A DNA stretch of 64,000 nt from contig CAYXVE010000005.1 in NCBI GenBank assembly GCA_964468435.1, positions 1 to 64,000 of the forward strand, written 5' to 3'. A model generated the notes under the pieces. It made no database searches, was not told the origin of the DNA, and worked only from the letters and a program-made list of their open reading frames with translations. Source of the DNA: JBCCTX01 sp964468435 (GTDB taxonomy: Bacteria; Bacteroidota; Bacteroidia; J057). The position numbers and the translations under genes are program-made. Positions 62,829 to 64,000 of the stretch are shown here, piece by piece. Within the stretch, counting starts at the first letter, position 1, and the number at the start of each line of letters is the position of its first letter.

Positions 62829-64000
62829 TTATTCAGGCGAGACATTATAAGAAATCTCAAAATTGAAGCGGTTCTGGTCATTAACATACAGGATCAATGG
62901 CTCAATAGCTACCCCTCCTGCCGGAGAAGCTCCGATTTCACTGAGGTAAATTTTCTCATCTGCTACCTCTATGGCATCCTCTCTTGCAGTATCTTTTTCA
63001 TATAATTTACAGTCAATTACGATATATGAATTATCCATATCTACGTTCTGGTAGTCTTCATACTGGATGGAAAAGGATTCATTGATATTGAGTACCTCTT
63101 CTTCGCTTAGGAAAGCGGGATTTGCTTTTGGTTTAGTCCACATAATGCGTCTATCCACTAGCACCCGGTCTGTCTGTATGGTTTGCTCTACCATCCCCCG
63201 ATAAAAGGTCTCGGTAGCTCCAGGTTCATAGCGGTAAGCGCTCACCGTGATTTTTCCATATAATTTCGCACGGGGATTCAGCGGTTTATGGGTCTTGGTG
63301 CATTTGATGGAATTGAGGGTGAAGTCCAGCCTACCATTATACAGCTCACATACAGACATGGTGTAGCTGGTGCTGGTAATGACATTGGCTGTAAGGCCAT
63401 TTTCCAAAAATTTCAGTTCAAAGACCATAGGACTTCCCGGATTTTGGAAGGGATCAAAATTTGCCCCTTGTTCGATGTAGTCTCTGATACCTTCGAATCC
63501 ATTGTTGATCGGCAATACGCCCTGAGAGGCAGCACCTCCCAGTACATATACTTTGATGGAAGTATTTTGTAGGATTTGCTCATAATGTGCAGACATGTCC
63601 ACACCCGCTTCTACTGCTGAAGGAGGATCATAGGCATAATTGATCGCAGCATCCAGTTCCATGGCAGAAGCCGTTGATTCGAAAGAAAACAGTAGCAGTC
63701 TGCCATAGGTAATACGCGATACATATACATCCGAGGGATCTACTGTCCGGTCCACAAATGTGTTGGATGCGGTCATACCATCTGCATGAATGGAATAAAA
63801 ATTCTGCTTAAAAGTAACCAAACGCTTCTGTGTACTTGCACTCCAGTTGAATCCAAACTGGGCCGTCACACTTTGAATACCTGCATTGAAATATCCTCCC
63901 AGGAGAAAGTTTAGGTGCTCTTCCTCGTTGATCTCCTCCATTTCAAAGTTGGCCTGTGCTGGGGTTGCACCATTGACCCCCTGGCTCAGCATCTGAGTGA
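62829..64000 (-). CDS. Cholesterol-dependent-cytolysin-like pore-forming protein (partial at window end)
   Basis: At least 387 codons; the frame is still open at the window edge, so the N-terminus lies beyond it. The visible part follows the core of cholesterol-dependent cytolysins: KQNFYSIHADG, then VSRITYGRLLLFSFESTASA, then YEQILQNTSIKVYVLGGAA, then NGFEGIRDYIEQGANFDPFQ and PGSPMVFELKFLENGLTANV, all in the order and spacing of perfringolysin-type domains 1-3. The membrane-binding tryptophan-rich undecapeptide is absent; a different beta-rich C-terminal domain follows (NSIKCTKTHKPLNPRAKLYG to the end). This matches the CDC-like proteins reported from Bacteroidota. Pore formation and target are inference. 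Confidence 0.82.
   Translation of the reverse strand, partial: TQMLSQGVNGATPAQANFEMEEINEEEHLNFLLGGYFNAGIQSVTAQFGFNWSASTQKRLVTFKQNFYSIHADGMTASNTFVDRTVDPSDVYVSRITYGRLLLFSFESTASAMELDAAINYAYDPPSAVEAGVDMSAHYEQILQNTSIKVYVLGGAASQGVLPINNGFEGIRDYIEQGANFDPFQNPGSPMVFELKFLENGLTANVITSTSYTMSVCELYNGRLDFTLNSIKCTKTHKPLNPRAKLYGKITVSAYRYEPGATETFYRGMVEQTIQTDRVLVDRRIMWTKPKANPAFLSEEEVLNINESFSIQYEDYQNVDMDNSYIVIDCKLYEKDTAREDAIEVADEKIYLSEIGASPAGGVAIEPLILYVNDQNRFNFEISYNVSPE

Noticed and set aside
1..64000. tRNA, rRNA or intact insertion sequences
   Set aside because: I looked through the intergenic regions for cloverleaf-like sequences, rRNA landmarks and transposase motifs and saw none; a covariance-model scan would be more reliable than reading.

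Overview
The window looks like chromosomal DNA from a Bacteroidota species. The grounds are a very large C25-peptidase protein of the type IX secretion (PorU2-like) kind, a TonB-dependent receptor, lipoproteins without an Asp at +2, TAnnTTTG promoter boxes of the Bacteroidota type, few Shine-Dalgarno sequences, and an arginine cluster that uses a stand-alone GNAT enzyme. A finer placement (for example Saprospiria or Cytophagia) is only a guess. It is a draft assembly: a run of exactly 100 N lies at 40082-40181, flanked by the same 55 bases on both sides. I found no rRNA, tRNA, CRISPR array or intact insertion sequence.

Layout. 0-10.8 kb: thiol peroxidase, NhaC antiporter, a truncated sirtuin, the PorU2-like protein, a POT peptide transporter and an FKBP lipoprotein. 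10.8-18.6 kb: a rhodanese remnant, a sulfotransferase-like gene, an NlpC/P60-like enzyme, a frameshifted EF-hand gene, phytoene desaturase, a secreted amidase and an alpha/beta hydrolase. 18.7-23.8 kb: a seven-repeat SBBP propeller, an SDR translationally coupled to a TonB receptor, a MazG-like pyrophosphohydrolase and D-aminoacyl-tRNA deacylase. 24.2-29.3 kb: arginine genes (GNAT, argG, argC), a methyltransferase and a nitrilase. 30-41.5 kb: a broken Dam gene, DnaE, unknown membrane and lipoproteins, DoxX, a cupin, an AraC regulator, a TIGR01777 epimerase and a Gfo/Idh oxidoreductase.

41.6-49.6 kb is the more unusual part. It holds a TrpF-like protein without the catalytic Cys, tandem repeats, a subtilase with a large helical insert, a divergent CHAT-protease/TM/TPR protein, a TPR protein with a degenerate histidine-kinase module, and a roughly 320-base structured intergenic element. 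49.8-61.2 kb: altronate dehydratase, a ParA-like ATPase with an overlapping small partner gene, then a minus-strand run (GMC oxidoreductase, double glyoxalase-fold protein, glucose-1-dehydrogenase-like SDR, GH63-type glucosidase, aquaporin, broken NAD(P)HX epimerase) that looks like one sugar-oxidation/osmolyte operon.

The last 2 kb hold the most striking candidate: a cholesterol-dependent-cytolysin-like pore-forming protein, cut by the window edge, whose C-terminal part has no tryptophan-rich undecapeptide. It is followed by a secreted protein of unknown family and a strong terminator. The window is also rich in decayed genes (sirtuin, rhodanese, EF-hand gene, Dam, NnrE and two unidentified remnants), which suggests ongoing gene loss or assembly indels at homopolymers.
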